Under the pieces are notes generated by a model that did not search any database, was not told where the DNA came from, and was given only the letters and a program-made list of their open reading frames with translations. This document shows, piece by piece, positions 47,940-57,306 of a stretch of DNA of 64,000 nucleotides. The position numbers and the translations under genes are program-made. This stretch comes from WTGA01 sp965231865 (lineage in GTDB: Bacteria > Pseudomonadota > Gammaproteobacteria > Arenicellales > Poriferihabitantaceae), in the NCBI GenBank assembly GCA_965231865.1, contig CBDDOJ010000002.1:1612001-1676000 (forward strand), read 5' to 3'. Numbering within the stretch: position 1 is the stretch's first letter; each line of letters opens with the position of its first letter.

Positions 47940-49490
47940 GTGGTCCGCGATAATTCAGGAAAATCGGCAGGAAGACGAAAGGGACGGTCGGCCCGGCTGA
48001 AACGGCGCATTGCCCCGGCCAGGCCCGCCCCGCCAACTGCATTTCGGAATATTCCCACTGCCGAATTGCTCAATGGAGAAAGCCTGGACAGGCTGGAATC
48101 CCATGCCGACTGGATACTTCGGGAAATCGGGATTGAATTTCGGGGGGACCAGGAAGTTCTAGACCTGTTTCGCCAGGCGGGTGCCACGGTCCGGGGCGAT
48201 CGGGTGCAATTCGACCCCGGTCATGCGAAAGCCTTGTGCTCCACCGCGCCGGCTGAGTTTGTGATGCACGGCCGTGACCCGGAAAAGTCCATAACAGTGG
48301 GAGGGAACTCGGTATCGTTTACTCCCGGTTATGGTTCGCCGTTTGTTACGGACCATGACCAGGGAAGAAGGTACGCCACGCTGAAAGATTTTCAGAACTT
48401 CGTGAAATTGACCTACATGACCCCCTGGCTTCACCATTCCGGAGGCACGGTGTGCGAGCCTGTGGATGTTCCGGTCAACAAGCGTCACCTGGATATGGTG
48501 TATGCCCATATCCGTTATACCACCAAGCCGTTCATGGGCGGGGTGACCGCCGCAGACCGGGCGGAAGATTCCATCGCCATGGCCAGGCTGCTGCATGGTC
48601 AGGAGTTCATGGAGAACCATTGCGTCATCCAGGGAAATATCAATTTGAACTCCCCCCTGGTCCTGGACAGCATCATGTCCGGGGCCCTGAAAGTGTATGC
48701 CCGGGAAAACCAGTGCAATTTCATTTCCCCGTTCATTCTCGGCGGTGCCATGGGCCCGGTGACCCAGCCGGCCCTGATTGCCCAGGCCCATGCGGAAACC
48801 ATCGCCGCGATTGCCCTGACCCAGTTGGTGAGAAAGGGGGCCCCGGTGGTGTACGGCAATTTCCTCACCACTTTGGATTTGCAGACCGGTGCTCCCACAT
48901 TTGGTTCCCCCGAGGCCGTCCTGTCTGCATTGGCCCTGGGCCAGCTGAGCCGGAGAATGAATTTGCCATTGCGCGGGATTGGTCATGTGACTGCAGCCAA
49001 AACCGCAGATGGCCAGGCCATGCAGGAATCGTCGGATTCCATGAATGCCGCCGTGCTGGCCGGGTCCAGTATTGTTTTTCATGCAGCAGGCTGGCTGGAG
49101 GGCGGCCTGACCATGGGCTATGAAAAGTTCATGCTGGACCTGGACCGTTGCGGAATGATGTGCCGGATGCTCGAAGGGATGACCATTGATGACAACCAGC
49201 TTGCCCACAGTGCTTACCGCCAGGCCGGCCCGGGCCAGAACTTTCTCAGTGTGGACCACACCCTGGAGAATTTCAAAACGGCGAATTACCGGTCGGACCT
49301 GCTGGCCGACACCCAGTCATTTGAACAATGGACGGACTCGGGGAAACTGGATGCACAACAGCGGGCCCACCTGAAATGGAAGCAGATGCTGCACGAATTT
49401 GAAGACCCTGGCCTGGACCCCGCCATTGACGAAGCACTGGTTGAGTTTGTACAACGGAAGAAAGCCTCCATGGCTGACCAGTGGTATTGA
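47940..49490 (+). CDS. MttB-superfamily (trimethylamine/glycine betaine) methyltransferase, non-pyrrolysine
   Basis: 516 residues from GTG 47940. It has full-length MttB family similarity, including HHSGGTVCEPVDVPVN, TTKPFMGGVTA, GNINLNSPLVLDS and QESSDSMNAAVLAGSS. The frame has no amber codon at the position where archaeal MttB carries pyrrolysine. It therefore belongs to the MtgB-like group, some of which demethylate glycine betaine or other quaternary amines, passing the methyl to a corrinoid protein. No corrinoid protein gene lies adjacent. The Arg-rich N-terminus before residue 35 may mean the true start is further in. Confidence 0.88.
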   Translation: MVRDNSGKSAGRRKGRSARLKRRIAPARPAPPTAFRNIPTAELLNGESLDRLESHADWILREIGIEFRGDQEVLDLFRQAGATVRGDRVQFDPGHAKALCSTAPAEFVMHGRDPEKSITVGGNSVSFTPGYGSPFVTDHDQGRRYATLKDFQNFVKLTYMTPWLHHSGGTVCEPVDVPVNKRHLDMVYAHIRYTTKPFMGGVTAADRAEDSIAMARLLHGQEFMENHCVIQGNINLNSPLVLDSIMSGALKVYARENQCNFISPFILGGAMGPVTQPALIAQAHAETIAAIALTQLVRKGAPVVYGNFLTTLDLQTGAPTFGSPEAVLSALALGQLSRRMNLPLRGIGHVTAAKTADGQAMQESSDSMNAAVLAGSSIVFHAAGWLEGGLTMGYEKFMLDLDRCGMMCRMLEGMTIDDNQLAHSAYRQAGPGQNFLSVDHTLENFKTANYRSDLLADTQSFEQWTDSGKLDAQQRAHLKWKQMLHEFEDPGLDPAIDEALVEFVQRKKASMADQWY

Positions 49491-49927
49491 GTGTGGCGCC
49501 TGACCGGGGACACGGGATGCCCCGGGGGGCTTGAAGACGAAAGCTGTCATTCAGAGAAAATAAATTTGAAATTCAAGAATTCTGATAGTTGAGAAGTTGT
49601 GTGACTTCTCGAATAACTCAAACTTAGATGCACTTTTGGAGAATCAACTTGTGAAACATAGCCGCAAACCTTGGAAGCCCCACAAACTTTCCAAATCTTT
49701 CATGATGGAAATGCAGAACGCGGTTCTTCCAACAATTAATCAAAACCCCCGTGCCAGTCCAAAGTGCAACACCCGTTCCTACCGCAACCCCGGTTGTGTT
49801 CGATGAATATTTTATGGGCAGCCAGAGATGGCTTCGCTTTCCCGGACATCTTCCGGCAGACCTGCAGATACGCCAACTCCCGGTTCGGGAGCTATTACCG
49901 AATCAACCAGACCCCAAAGAGCATACA
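49491..49927. other. Intergenic region, 437 bp, with one hairpin
   Basis: No gene recognised. A perfect stem-loop GAGAAGT-TGTGTG-ACTTCTC lies at 49591-49610 in an AT-rich stretch and could be an operator or a transcript hairpin. The rest shows nothing. Confidence 0.4.
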
Positions 49928-50281
49928 ATGAGCATAACCCGTTATCATACTGGCCAGAGAATGAGCCAGATCGTCGTCCATGGCAACACCATCTATCTTG
50001 CCGGACAAGTGGCCGCGGACCGGACCGCGAATATTACCGTACAGACCGAACAGGTACTGGAAAAAATTGATCGCCTGCTGGATGAAGCAGGCAGCAACAG
50101 GTCCCATTTATTGTCTGCACAGGTCTGGCTTGCGAACATAGGCCATTTTGCACCGATGAACGCCGTCTGGGATAACTGGGTTCCCGAAGGTCATGCCCCG
50201 GCACGGGCCTGTATCGAAGCACGGCTGGCCAGCCCGGATTTGCTGGTGGAGATCGGTGTGATCGCCGCAAAACCGGCTTGA
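49928..50281 (+). CDS. RidA/YjgF family enamine/imine deaminase
   Basis: 117 residues from ATG 49928; the longer open frame upstream has no similarity. RidA pattern: VVHGNTIYLAGQVAAD, QTEQVLEKIDRLLDEAG, and the substrate-binding Arg in PARACIEARL followed by VEIGVIA. RidA trimers hydrolyse reactive enamines/imines to keto acids plus ammonia. In this catabolic region it probably clears imines formed by amine oxidation or dehydration. Confidence 0.9.
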   Translation: MSITRYHTGQRMSQIVVHGNTIYLAGQVAADRTANITVQTEQVLEKIDRLLDEAGSNRSHLLSAQVWLANIGHFAPMNAVWDNWVPEGHAPARACIEARLASPDLLVEIGVIAAKPA

Positions 50282-50484
50282 ATTCTTTTCGGATTTCATG
50301 CCCTGGCAGGATTTTCCCCGATGACAAGTGGCTCTGGCCGGTAGAATCCAGCCAGTCGTGGGCAGAAGGCGGAAAAGGTGATGGCCGGGGGGGTTGGCTT
50401 CCGTGGAGGGACCGCGATGGGTGCGGTGGCTGAGTTTACCGGGTCAATCCAGTATACTGCCGGAAAACAGTCCACCATACGCGG

Positions 50485-51591
50485 ATGAAGATACGCAATA
50501 TTGAAGTCTATGGCTATAACCTGAGTTATCGTGACGGGGCATACGTGATGTCCCGCAACCAGGTGGTGACCCATTTACCCAGCACGGTGGTTCGAATCAT
50601 CACGGATGAAGGTCTGGAGGGATGGGGGGAGGTCTGCCCATTGGGCCCGTTGTACCTGGCTGCCCATGCAGAAGGCGCGCGCGCTGCTATCTTTCAAATG
50701 GCCCCGGCGCTCATTGGTGCGGACCCTGCCAATCTCTCCGCAGTCCATGTTCTCATGAATTCCGCGCTGCGTGGACACGGCTATGCGAAATCGGCAATCG
50801 ATGTGGCCTGCTGGGACCTGCTGGGCAAGTCAACCGGCCGGGATGTGACGACACTGCTGGGCGGGAGGTTGCAGGATTCATTTCCCCTGTACAAGGCGGT
50901 GCCCCTTGGACCCGCGGCAGAAATGAGCGAGTATGTGCTGGCATGCAAACAGGAAGGCATCCAACGCTTTCAGCTGAAAATCGGCGCCAATCCCTATGAG
51001 GATGCCGAACGTGTGCGCCATGTCGTGGAAATTACAGGCCCCGAAGACTGCATCATTGCGGATGCCAACGGGGGATGGTGTCTGCAGGATGCCATGATCG
51101 CTGCCCGGTTGCTGGAACCGTTTCACCGGGTTTTCTTTGAAGAACCCTGCAGGACGCTGAAAGAATGCCTGTATGTGCGCCGGCACACCAGCCTGCCCAT
51201 GGTGCTGGATGAAGTCATTACCGATGTGAATACGTTGTTGTCCGCCTTCAATGAAAACGGCATGGAGGCCGTGAACCTGAAAATTTCAAAATTTTCCGGG
51301 CTGACGGGGTCGAAGCTGGTTCGGGATATTACCGACCAGCTGGGGTTGCGGATTACCATCGAAGACACCTGGGGTGGCGACCTGGTGACGGCGGCTGTCA
51401 GTCATCTGGCCGCGAGTACCGGGGCAGAGAAAACCCTGAGCGTTTCGTTCATGAACGACTGGACCAATGAGCATATCGCTGGTTATCAGCCGCGTTCTGA
51501 AAACGGCGTGGGCGCAGCCCCAACCGGGCCTGGCCTGGGCGTGGAAGTCGATATCGACCAACTGGGCAAGCCCTTGTTCACTGTTGTCTGA
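50485..51591 (+). CDS. Enolase-superfamily racemase/epimerase (mandelate racemase/MLE group, HpbD-like)
   Basis: 368 residues. A capping domain is followed by a TIM barrel. Catalytic Lys165 is in QLKIGANP, metal ligands are Asp193 (IADANGGW), Glu219 (FFEEP) and Asp242 (VLDEV), and a second Lys lies in NLKISKFSG (K266/K269). The layout with Lys on both barrel faces fits racemases/epimerases such as hydroxyproline betaine 2-epimerase HpbD or cis-hydroxyproline dehydratases. Proximity to the MttB homologue and RidA favours a betaine or N-methyl amino acid substrate. The substrate remains an inference. Confidence 0.85.
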   Translation: MKIRNIEVYGYNLSYRDGAYVMSRNQVVTHLPSTVVRIITDEGLEGWGEVCPLGPLYLAAHAEGARAAIFQMAPALIGADPANLSAVHVLMNSALRGHGYAKSAIDVACWDLLGKSTGRDVTTLLGGRLQDSFPLYKAVPLGPAAEMSEYVLACKQEGIQRFQLKIGANPYEDAERVRHVVEITGPEDCIIADANGGWCLQDAMIAARLLEPFHRVFFEEPCRTLKECLYVRRHTSLPMVLDEVITDVNTLLSAFNENGMEAVNLKISKFSGLTGSKLVRDITDQLGLRITIEDTWGGDLVTAAVSHLAASTGAEKTLSVSFMNDWTNEHIAGYQPRSENGVGAAPTGPGLGVEVDIDQLGKPLFTVV

Positions 51592-52236
51592 AATGACCAG
51601 CGGGCAGGTGCCGTCAGGCAATGGTATGTCTTTTGCCAGGCGATGGATTTCCTGTACCCGTGATGGGGTAGTTTGACGCGGGTTTCAGCGGTTTGTGGCT
51701 TTCTTAGGAAGAGGGGTTCACACGGCCCTGTCCCTGTGAAGGTCATGATCGCTCTCCAATAATCCCAAAATTACCGCCCTGGGCTCACTTTCCGCTGGAA
51801 AATCACCCTGTCGTTCAGGCTCGTTTCCCATTGGACAAATTTAGGACTACCGGAACGGTTGGATTTGATTTATGATTTGTCCTGGTCATGGTTCACTTCG
51901 TCAGTGTGAATGGTTGAAAGAAGATCATTATGGGCTCATAGAAGTCGGATTTGGCGGGGGAGCCATGACCACTCTGCCGTATTTTTTACCTTTCAACTCC
52001 CCTGACAGTGGAGCCGGCTGTCCTGCTGTTGGATGAGCTACTGGGTCAGGCGGTGGTCAATGCTACAGCGTTTTCCATAAATTCACCGACCCGCCGGTGT
52101 TGACACTCGAGTGCATCGGGTCGATTCATCGGGTCCGGTGGTTTCATGGCGTACAATCTCATTGTCTCCCCACCTCCACTCACTTATAACCGAGTGGCAA
52201 TCTCAGTGATCCGTCAAGAGAATATACTGCTTAATC
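51592..52236. other. Intergenic region upstream of dnaQ, 645 bp
   Basis: No gene recognised on either strand. rnhA, the usual divergent neighbour of dnaQ, is absent. An open frame on the minus strand (51486-51746) has no family features. Degraded coding sequence is possible but cannot be identified. Confidence 0.5.
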
Positions 52237-52288
52237 ATGCATATAAGTCCCAATCGTCAGATTGTACTGGATACCGAGACCACTGGCC

Positions 52289-52292
52289 TTAA
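52289..52292 (+). repeat. Target site duplication TTAA, left
   Basis: TTAA immediately before the IS left end, matching TTAA at 54504-54507 after the right end. Merging them restores the dnaQ reading frame. Confidence 0.9.
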
Positions 52293-52424
52293 CCCAAGTT
52301 GGCACTTTTCCACCAGAATCGGCTGATTTTCGCTGATTTTCGCACTTTCTGATTATTTTTCGGTTATATATCAATAGGTTGTAATTTCTGATCTGTTGTA
52401 GGGCCATAGGCACTGCATAAATTA

Positions 52425-52453
52425 TTCACATCTTCCCCTCCCTCCAGTATAAT
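52425..52453 (+). promoter_or_regulatory. Transposase promoter of the IS
   Basis: TTCACA (52425-52430), 17-base spacer, TATAAT (52448-52453), 42 bases before the transposase ATG. This is 5/6 and 6/6 to the sigma-70 consensus. The same promoter is present in the partial copy at 219-247. Confidence 0.7.
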
Positions 52454-52495
52454 CGGGATACCAAAACCATCCATGGTCCGCATCCTGCCCGATTC

Positions 52496-54352
52496 ATGCA
52501 CTTCAAACGAACCAAAACCTATACCGACACCCACGGAAACCCCCAGTACAGTGTCCGGCTGGTCAAAAACCAGCGCATCGGCGGTAAGGTCAAACAGACC
52601 ACCATGGCGAACCTCGGAACCAAATGGGACGTGCCCCAGACTCTGTGGGGTCCTGTCGCCCAGAGGGTGGAAGAGCTCATGGTTGGTCAGGACCCCCTGG
52701 TGCCCTGTGAAGCGGAGGTCGAACAGGCTGCCGAAGAAGTGGTGAAACTGTTGCGCTCCCGGGGCATCCAGACCGCTACCCCCGGTCCCTCCGTGGCCAC
52801 GGTGGACCTCAATACCATGGAACATCGTGACCCGCGATTCGTCGGGGGAGAACGGTTGTGCCTCCACGCATGGGAAGAACTCCGACTGAGAGAGTGTCTG
52901 CAGAATCTGGGCTTTACTGCCCGGGATACCCGGATTTCCCTGGCATTATTGACCGCCAAGATGCTGCATCCCGGCAGTGAACGGGAGACCAGCCGATGGT
53001 TGAAAGACGACAGTGCCACCGCGGAAATCCTCGGTCTGGACAGGGATTCCCGGGCACTGTCCCGCAAGACCCTGTATCGGATCGGCGATAAGTTGTGGAA
53101 ACATCAAGAAGCCCTGCAAAGGGCGCTGTTTGAGCGGGAGCGCATATTGCTGGATATTCCCAATACCATTGTGTTTTATGATTTGTCCAATACGTACTAC
53201 ACCGGAACACAGAAAAAACAGGATACACCGGACAATCCGGACTCTGCACAGAAGTCGCTGCTGCAGTTCGGTCGATCCAAGCAACGAAGGAATGACTGTC
53301 CCTTGATCACCCTTGGGCTGATGCTGGATGAGGCCGGGTTTCCCCGGGGTTGTGAGTTCCTGCCCGGCAATGTAACGGAAGTCGACACCCTGAAAGACGC
53401 CCTGGGCCGGTTTGAGGCCCAGGGACACGGTACCGAAGGGGACAAGCCCACGGTGATCATGGATGCCGGGATCAGTGCCCAGGAGAATCTCGACTGGCTC
53501 ACGGAACGGGGATATCCCTGGCTTTGCGTGGCCAAGGGGTGCAAGCCGTCCCAGGCCCCGGACGGGGACCCGGAGCTCACCATCACCACTCAGGCCAATC
53601 ACACGGTGCGGATCTGGAAACTGGACACCGATGCCGATGAAACCCGGTTGTATGTGATGAGTGAAGGCCGACAGCAGACGGCCCGGTCCATCCGGGACCG
53701 GCAGGTGGAAAAGTTTGAGGATGGACTCCAACGGTTGCACGACAACCTGTCTGTGCCCCGGCGGATGAAAAAGTATGAACGGATCGTGGAAGCTGTTGGT
53801 CGTCTCAAGGAACGTCATTCGGGGATTGCCCAGCACTATACGGTTCAGGTTCAACGGGGAGAAGGCACCCAGGCCAAGGCGGTGAAATTCACCCGCAAGG
53901 CCAGTTTTGATGAGACCGATGAGATGCTCGGAGCCTGTATTCTGCGGACCAGCCACACCGACTGGGACCTGGAGACGGTTCTGCGGACCTACCATCGGCT
54001 GGTGGACATCGAAGCCGTGTTCCGGGAATTGAAGGGGGAGTTAGGATTGCGTCCGATCTGGCATACCCGGGAAGACCGTATTCAGGCACACCTTTTTCTT
54101 GCGGTGCTGGCCTATCATGCGGTGCAGCTGATCCGCACCCGGCTGCGGGGAGCGGGGACCTCTCTACGCTGGCAGAGTATTCGTCGGGTACTGCGCACCT
54201 GGATACGTGTTACCACCACGCTCCAGACCGTTCAGGGGAAGCAGATTGTCATCCGTCAGGACGTCCATCCCAGTGTCGAACAGACCGGGATCGTCAAGGC
54301 AGCCGGGGTGAAACCTGGTCTGCATCGGGTTCGCATGAGGCAGCCTGTGTAG
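52496..54352 (+). CDS. IS1634-family transposase (IS4 superfamily DDE)
   Basis: 618 residues, full length for the family. The N-terminal DNA-binding half is followed by the DDE core. First Asp is in IVFYDLSNTYYTG, second Asp in VIMDAGISAQENL, and the Glu in VFRELKGELGLRPIWH, followed by RIQAHLFLAVLAYHAVQLI, the conserved region after the catalytic Glu. A large insert between the Asp and Glu is normal for this family. It moves the element by cut-and-paste. The reading frame is intact. Confidence 0.93.
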   Translation: MHFKRTKTYTDTHGNPQYSVRLVKNQRIGGKVKQTTMANLGTKWDVPQTLWGPVAQRVEELMVGQDPLVPCEAEVEQAAEEVVKLLRSRGIQTATPGPSVATVDLNTMEHRDPRFVGGERLCLHAWEELRLRECLQNLGFTARDTRISLALLTAKMLHPGSERETSRWLKDDSATAEILGLDRDSRALSRKTLYRIGDKLWKHQEALQRALFERERILLDIPNTIVFYDLSNTYYTGTQKKQDTPDNPDSAQKSLLQFGRSKQRRNDCPLITLGLMLDEAGFPRGCEFLPGNVTEVDTLKDALGRFEAQGHGTEGDKPTVIMDAGISAQENLDWLTERGYPWLCVAKGCKPSQAPDGDPELTITTQANHTVRIWKLDTDADETRLYVMSEGRQQTARSIRDRQVEKFEDGLQRLHDNLSVPRRMKKYERIVEAVGRLKERHSGIAQHYTVQVQRGEGTQAKAVKFTRKASFDETDEMLGACILRTSHTDWDLETVLRTYHRLVDIEAVFRELKGELGLRPIWHTREDRIQAHLFLAVLAYHAVQLIRTRLRGAGTSLRWQSIRRVLRTWIRVTTTLQTVQGKQIVIRQDVHPSVEQTGIVKAAGVKPGLHRVRMRQPV

Positions 54353-54503
54353 GCAATCCATGCAAGTATTCCGTCATCAAGGCGGGAATACGGCTCCACA
54401 GAATTCAACAGAAATGTGGGGGGTAGTTCTCTTGCGTCTGAATTATATCACCTATAATCAAGCACTTATAGAGTCCCCATGGCCCTACAAGTGCCATCTA
54501 TGG

Positions 54504-54507
54504 TTAA
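54504..54507 (+). repeat. Target site duplication TTAA, right
   Basis: TTAA directly after the IS right end (54503), duplicating 52289-52292. Confidence 0.9.
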
Positions 54508-55075
54508 GCCGGGGGAAGGCCATAGGATTATTGAAGTGGGAGCAGTAGAGTTGGTCGACGGTGTCAGGACTGGCAAGACAATCCAGTTCTATATCAATCC
54601 TGAAAGGAAAATCCCGAAGCAAGTAATCAAAATACACGGAATCACGGATAGTCAGGTGGCTGACAAGCCAACATTCGGGGAGGTCGCGGGGGAATTGTTG
54701 GATTTTCTGGATGGAGCCGAGTTGGTGATCCATCATGCGCCATTCGATGTGCAGTTTCTGAATATTGAATTTGTAAAAGCTGGTTTTGAACCTGGAACAA
54801 TTGAAAATCATTGCAAGGTATTTGATACCTTGACACTGGCCAGGCAAATTTGGCCAAGGCGATCAAATAAACTTGATGATGTGTGTAAGCGGGTAGGGCT
54901 GAACCCGTCGGGACGGAAACATCATGGTGCGTTACTCGATGCCGAGTTGTTGACGGATGCGTACATTGCCATGCTCGGAGTAAAAGAAATCAGCGCAATG
55001 ATCGGGCGCGTGTTCAAGTGGGCAGCTGTGGCTGTCGGGTTGGTGGTCGCTCTTTATTTCGTAGGTTTTGGATAA

Positions 55076-55351
55076 CAAGGGGAAACTTCCCAGGGTAGCG
55101 TCCTCCTGTTACGTTTTTGGCCTGTACCCCGACCAGTGGGTAGTGACCCTGGAAATCAAGGCCAGTTTCATTTCTCCGGGACATCCCGGAAAACTGGAAG
55201 GAAATGGTCGGGTAGTACACCAGGCGGTCGATTGTGCATCTCCCGGGCGAATCGTATTCAGGAGAGATACCGGTTTTGACCGCAGCTTTCACGATCAAAC
55301 TCATCCGGAGGCGGGCCGTAAAAATGTGGGGTCACCAAGGACCGGTGTGAC
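55076..55351. other. Gap downstream of dnaQ
   Basis: 276 bases between convergent genes. Open frames have no family features and no T-tailed hairpin was identified. Confidence 0.4.
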
Positions 55352-56254
55352 TCAAATCTTCAATTGATCCAACCGGAGGGACTGGTACCATTGATACATG
55401 GAAAGGTTTTGAGGGCTGGCATCCGATTCCGATTTAAGCAGCATCCATAACGAGTTCGTGCACACGATTCTGTCCACAACCTTCGAAAAGTATCGTTTCT
55501 CACAGTCCGAGAGTTTCCGGACCCTTTCATAGGCAGTGACCAGGGTTTCAAACAACACCGGGTCATACTGGTCATCGGGAAAGCAATTGTGTATCGCCGC
55601 ATACGCCAGGTCATATACGGGATATCCAATGGCCGTTTCCTCCCAGTCAACCAGGGCAACCAGTTCCTCGCCTGCAAACAGTGTATTGCCGGACCAGGGG
55701 TCGCCATGAACGATGCCCATGGGAAGGTCGGGGGTGGGCTGGGACACGGAAGCCTGAATTTTCCCTGCCAGGTCAGCGATCAGGCTTTCGCCGAACCGGG
55801 ACCGGGCAAGGTCCAGGTGGGTGGTCAGGTAGTCCGGGTGCCACCATGTCGTGCGCCGGGGGAAATGCCGGGGGTCAATCTGGTGGAGAGCGGCGAGGGT
55901 GATTGCCAGGTCTGCCATCATGGGAGGTGAAAGGCGAAGGGGTGGTTTGCCTTCTACAAACCGGGTGACCACTGCCGTCATCCCGCTGGATTCGTAAACA
56001 AATTCCCCGTGGCGGGAGCAGTGGCACTGAGGAACGGGAAGGGGTGAGCGGGAAAGGAGATTCAGGTACTGAATTTCAGATTGGAGATGTTCTGCGGGGT
56101 GGGTGGTTGAAATCCGGATGACATATTGCCCGGTATCCGTCCGGATTTTGAAATTTGTGTTCGCGTAGCCACCGGAATCCGCGACCTCAATGACCCGCCC
56201 CAGGTCGAAAAACCTGCAAATTCCAGTCAATGAGCCGTACGGTGCGTCGGACAT
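55352..56254 (-). CDS. APH/choline-kinase-fold phosphotransferase
   Basis: 300 residues from ATG 56254 (an upstream in-frame start adds 29 residues without similarity). The kinase-like fold has ENTNFKIRTD-like ATP region (GGYANTNFKIRTDTGQYVIR), the catalytic loop VHGDPWSGNTLF and the metal Asp in LVDWEETAIGYPVYDLA. The family includes aminoglycoside, choline, homoserine and methylthioribose kinases. With no resistance context and with betaine/amine genes around it, a small-molecule kinase acting on a catabolic intermediate is likelier. It is last on the strand after the M24 and isomerase genes. Confidence 0.82.
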   Translation of the reverse strand: MSDAPYGSLTGICRFFDLGRVIEVADSGGYANTNFKIRTDTGQYVIRISTTHPAEHLQSEIQYLNLLSRSPLPVPQCHCSRHGEFVYESSGMTAVVTRFVEGKPPLRLSPPMMADLAITLAALHQIDPRHFPRRTTWWHPDYLTTHLDLARSRFGESLIADLAGKIQASVSQPTPDLPMGIVHGDPWSGNTLFAGEELVALVDWEETAIGYPVYDLAYAAIHNCFPDDQYDPVLFETLVTAYERVRKLSDCEKRYFSKVVDRIVCTNSLWMLLKSESDASPQNLSMYQWYQSLRLDQLKI

Positions 56255-56491
56255 GGGGGGTGCCGCGAAAGAAAAGGAGGGGGATTTATGTCCCCTGGTT
56301 GACAAAAATGCATTTATCCATGGACCGCCAGGGTGGATCATTCATTGCATGCCTCATCGCACTGTCCGTTACTGTCTTTATCCCACGTCCGAAACCAGGC
56401 ACTGAACGGCTTTCCCGGTGCCCGGGTGCAACCCGCCAGTAGAAAGATGCGTCATGCCGGCAACGATTCCCGCAGGTCCGGTGGATTGCAA

Positions 56492-57283
56492 TTACCCGGA
56501 GACGATGGTTCGGCCATCACAATGAAAGATCCTCCCAAACCCGTTGATTGGCTCGGTAATCCCGGCGCGTCTCAAACAACTCCACATCTGTGCCTGGTTG
56601 CTGGTAATCACCGGCTTCCCGGTAATGGCTTCTATTTCATCCACCACCTCCAGGGCTCGTATGCCGCCACAACTCAGAAAAATGGCCTCCGCATCTTCCC
56701 GGTTTATTTCCACGGCAAACTGCGTCCAGTAGCCTGGTGTGATCTGTCCGTATTCGACACCGGTTCCAAGATTGAGTCCCTGGATATCCAGGACCTCAAA
56801 CCCCTTGTTGTACAGGAATTCCGCTTCCTGGGTGTTGATTTCATCGAGATAGGGGGTGCCGACGACAATCTTTTTTGCGCCCAGCTCATTCAGCGCATCG
56901 ACCACGCCGGTGACCAGTGTCATCGGAATCGCGTAGGGTGCCCCCTTCAATATTTCCTGCTTGACCCTTTCCTCGCCAATAACGATGGAACCCGAAGTGC
57001 AGCTGTAGCTGATCACATCCGGTTGGGTATGCGGTTGGATTCTGGCGGCGGCATCCGCCATATATTCAATGTGCCTGGAAAGGGTTTCGCTGGTCGTATA
57101 ATCTTCGGTCATCAGCCGGGTGATATGGACCCCCACCCCGGGCGGAACCATATCAAAAAAATCGCTTTCGGCGGCCAGGTCGGTAGACATCAGGATAAAT
57201 CCCAGCCTGGCCCGGAAGTGCCGGCCTTCGTCTAATTCGGCTTCTCGTGGAGCAGAATGAACGGGTTGTCCTGGTTGGTACAT
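56492..57283 (-). CDS. Maleate isomerase/arylmalonate decarboxylase-like (Asp/Glu racemase superfamily)
   Basis: 263 residues. The ribosome site is GGAG, 8 bases before the ATG. The two-domain fold has both active-site cysteines: SCTSGSIVIG in the first half and LSCGGIRALEVV in the second. Between them is VVGTPYLDEINTQEAEFLY. Relatives include maleate cis-trans isomerase, arylmalonate decarboxylase and the ectoine-utilization protein EutA. It starts 23 bp after the M24 gene on the same strand, so the two are one transcript. The pairing with an M24 protein resembles eutA-eutD gene sets, but the rest of an ectoine pathway is absent here. Confidence 0.8.
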   Translation of the reverse strand: MYQPGQPVHSAPREAELDEGRHFRARLGFILMSTDLAAESDFFDMVPPGVGVHITRLMTEDYTTSETLSRHIEYMADAAARIQPHTQPDVISYSCTSGSIVIGEERVKQEILKGAPYAIPMTLVTGVVDALNELGAKKIVVGTPYLDEINTQEAEFLYNKGFEVLDIQGLNLGTGVEYGQITPGYWTQFAVEINREDAEAIFLSCGGIRALEVVDEIEAITGKPVITSNQAQMWSCLRRAGITEPINGFGRIFHCDGRTIVSG

Positions 57284-57306
57284 GGTGGTTTCTCCGGTTT
57301 GGTGTT

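Larger units (their letters stand above)
52293..54503 (+). mobile_element. Complete IS1634-family insertion sequence, 2211 bp
   Basis: Ends are defined by the TTAA target duplication and imperfect terminal inverted repeats: left CCCAAGTTGGCACTTTT and the complement of the right end CCATAGATGGCACTTGT, 12-13 of 17 matching with the core TGGCACTT identical. It contains one transposase gene with its own promoter. The left end matches 1-379 in inverted orientation. No frameshift or deletion is seen, so it may be active. It splits dnaQ after codon 18. Confidence 0.93.
52237..55075 (+). pseudogene. dnaQ: DNA polymerase III epsilon (proofreading exonuclease) gene interrupted by an IS
   Basis: Removing the IS and one TTAA copy joins 52237-52292 to 54508-55075 into one frame of 207 codons. 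The first piece encodes MHISPNRQIVLDTETTGL with Exo I residues Asp12 and Glu14. The second starts with KPGEGHRIIEVGAVEL, has Exo II VIHHAPFDVQFLN and Exo III HGALLDAELLTDAY, and ends in a hydrophobic tail (VAVGLVVALYFVGFG) instead of the usual polymerase-binding tail. An ATG at 54479 inside the IS end could restart translation of the 3' part, but that product would lack Exo I and therefore catalysis. Confidence 0.92.

Noticed and set aside
1..54503. The two IS copies as ends of a composite transposon
   Set aside because: The 52 kb between them is full of housekeeping genes in normal operons, and the right copy has its own TTAA duplication on both sides, so it inserted independently.
55352..56254. 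Aminoglycoside resistance gene
   Set aside because: Only the general APH kinase fold is visible. The context is catabolic and the family includes many metabolic kinases.
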